Below are positions 62,953 through 64,000 of a stretch of DNA of 64,000 nt, piece after piece. Every line of letters begins with the position of its first letter. The stretch's first letter is position 1. The DNA is from Mya arenaria. Taxonomy: Eukaryota > Mollusca > Bivalvia > Myida > Myidae. Location of the stretch: contig NC_069123.1 in assembly GCF_026914265.1 (NCBI RefSeq), positions 51,592,949-51,656,948 of the forward strand, written 5' to 3'. The notes beneath the pieces are model-generated. The model was not told where the DNA came from and made no database searches. It worked only from the letters and a program-made list of their open reading frames with translations. Both the position numbers and the translations under genes were made by a program.

Positions 62953-64000
62953 TAAACAACAGGTGAAGCCAATGCTGTATTAAATTTGAGACAGACAAAA
63001 AGAAGACAGTACAAAGTTCAACAAGTGTGACCAATTTGAGAATACCCGGTACCTTACGTAATTTATAAATATTCATGCGATTCAGACACTTTAAATGCTA
63101 GAAATCACAAAAAAACAACATTCCCTTGAATTATTCCTGTCATAGTTTAAATTCATAATCAAATTTCAATGCACAGCATTTGAAATAATTTTAAACAGAT
63201 GAAAAACTGTTATTTTTAAAAAGCACAATACATTGTTTATCTTTTATGTGACCTAACATTAATATAATAATTTATTCAGATCATAATTTAGAGACTTTTC
63301 TTGCACTTAAATGTGAACAAGTATGCTTGGGATTGAACACTAAGAAAAACAAATTTCAATGAAATTAAATGAAGCACAAAATATACAAAAATTGAAACTT
63401 TTTAGACTTTCAAAACTTTAACATTTATACTAAATACGGTTACATAAGATGATGAATACATTTATAGGATTTGATATCCCACTAAATGTAACCGTCGGCT
63501 TCGTTCATTCTAAACTTTCTCTCAGTGATAAGGAATAAATTTTATTCACTGCAGTTGTTTTCTAACTTTATGAAAATAAGAACAATGGAAACAATGCATT
63601 TACTGTTGATCAGTGCAGATTGTGGGAGGTCATGGTTAATTTCACTGAACCACCAATAAGCCCTGCCGAAATTCGATTCTAATTGGTCAGTCAGGTGTTT
63701 TTGGTAGGCATGATTAGTATGAATGTTAATTTTAACCATCATTTATGAATGTTTACAATATCATTGAATATTGAAATAACAAGCGAAATGTTATATTGAA
63801 TGATGAAAGCCATGAAATATGTGAAGTATTCAAAAAGAGACCATTTTCCAGCTTGTGTAAGTATCGAGAAAATTATTAAGTAAACTTATTTATTGTTTAT
63901 CTGGAAAATGTTGAAATCTCATGTTTCGGCTTAATTGCTATGTTATTGCAATATGTTTTATTCATTGCAATATTAATGTAAAACAGTTTTATGTTGACTT
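62953..64000. other. non-coding part of block B2 to the window end
   Basis: Aligns with 34,915-35,450 and 39,983-40,330. It has no gene. The empty site of the hAT transposon lies near 63,672-63,690. Confidence 0.6.

Overview
This is an AT-rich eukaryotic nuclear window with long introns, no operons and dense repeats. The tRNA-headed SINE, CR1/Jockey-like LINE 3' ends with (ATT)n or (TTAC)n tails, many TIR elements and animal gene families point to an invertebrate animal. A bivalve or other mollusc is most likely; that assignment is inference. Four host genes can be rebuilt exon by exon from splice sites and open frames, all on the minus strand.

Region 1 (1-10.4 kb) holds two neighbouring three-exon genes for small secreted, GPI-anchor-type Ly6/three-finger proteins of the Quiver/Sleepless kind (2488-4646 and 7823-10311; 145 and 146 aa). 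Their intron positions and phases match, so they are tandem paralogues.

Region 2 (11.1-18.1 kb) is repeat territory. It has an 0.8-kb inverted-repeat element built of GTCAAATAGCCCCC motifs, a TTAA MITE, a 1.6-kb TIR element carrying broken C2H2 zinc-finger exons, a tRNA-derived SINE and two LINE 3' ends.

Region 3 (18-64 kb) is dominated by two kinds of large duplicated block in the order A1-B1-A2-B2. Each A block (about 18.1-25.8 kb and 42.8-47.5 kb) carries a LINE fragment followed by an intact five-exon gene for a 185-aa Rac-like Rho GTPase. Both GTPases lack the two residues normally needed for GTP hydrolysis: Gly12 is Glu in both, and Gln61 is Met in one and Ala in the other. Both also have a shortened Rho insert. 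Each B block (31.57-42.78 kb and 57.3 kb to beyond the window end) is about 6 kb of non-coding, MITE-rich sequence once later insertions are removed. The missing 3' part of the A2 LINE lies immediately left of B1, so B1 appears to sit inside that LINE.

Comparing the copies gives empty-site evidence for several later insertions: a 4.5-kb hAT transposon with a six-exon transposase, a 621-bp hAT MITE, a 2.5-kb element with 466-bp TIRs and a 200-bp solo LTR. A 2.46-kb foldback element with arrays of 21-bp TAATTA-centred units is also present only in B2. A 47-bp minisatellite (about 61 units) has expanded just upstream of GTPase copy 1; copy 2 keeps only about two degenerate units. Between A2 and B2 lie a LINE fragment, a satellite of about 390-bp dimeric units (51.75-54.86 kb) and a GCGGCC-TAG inverted array (54.86-56.11 kb).
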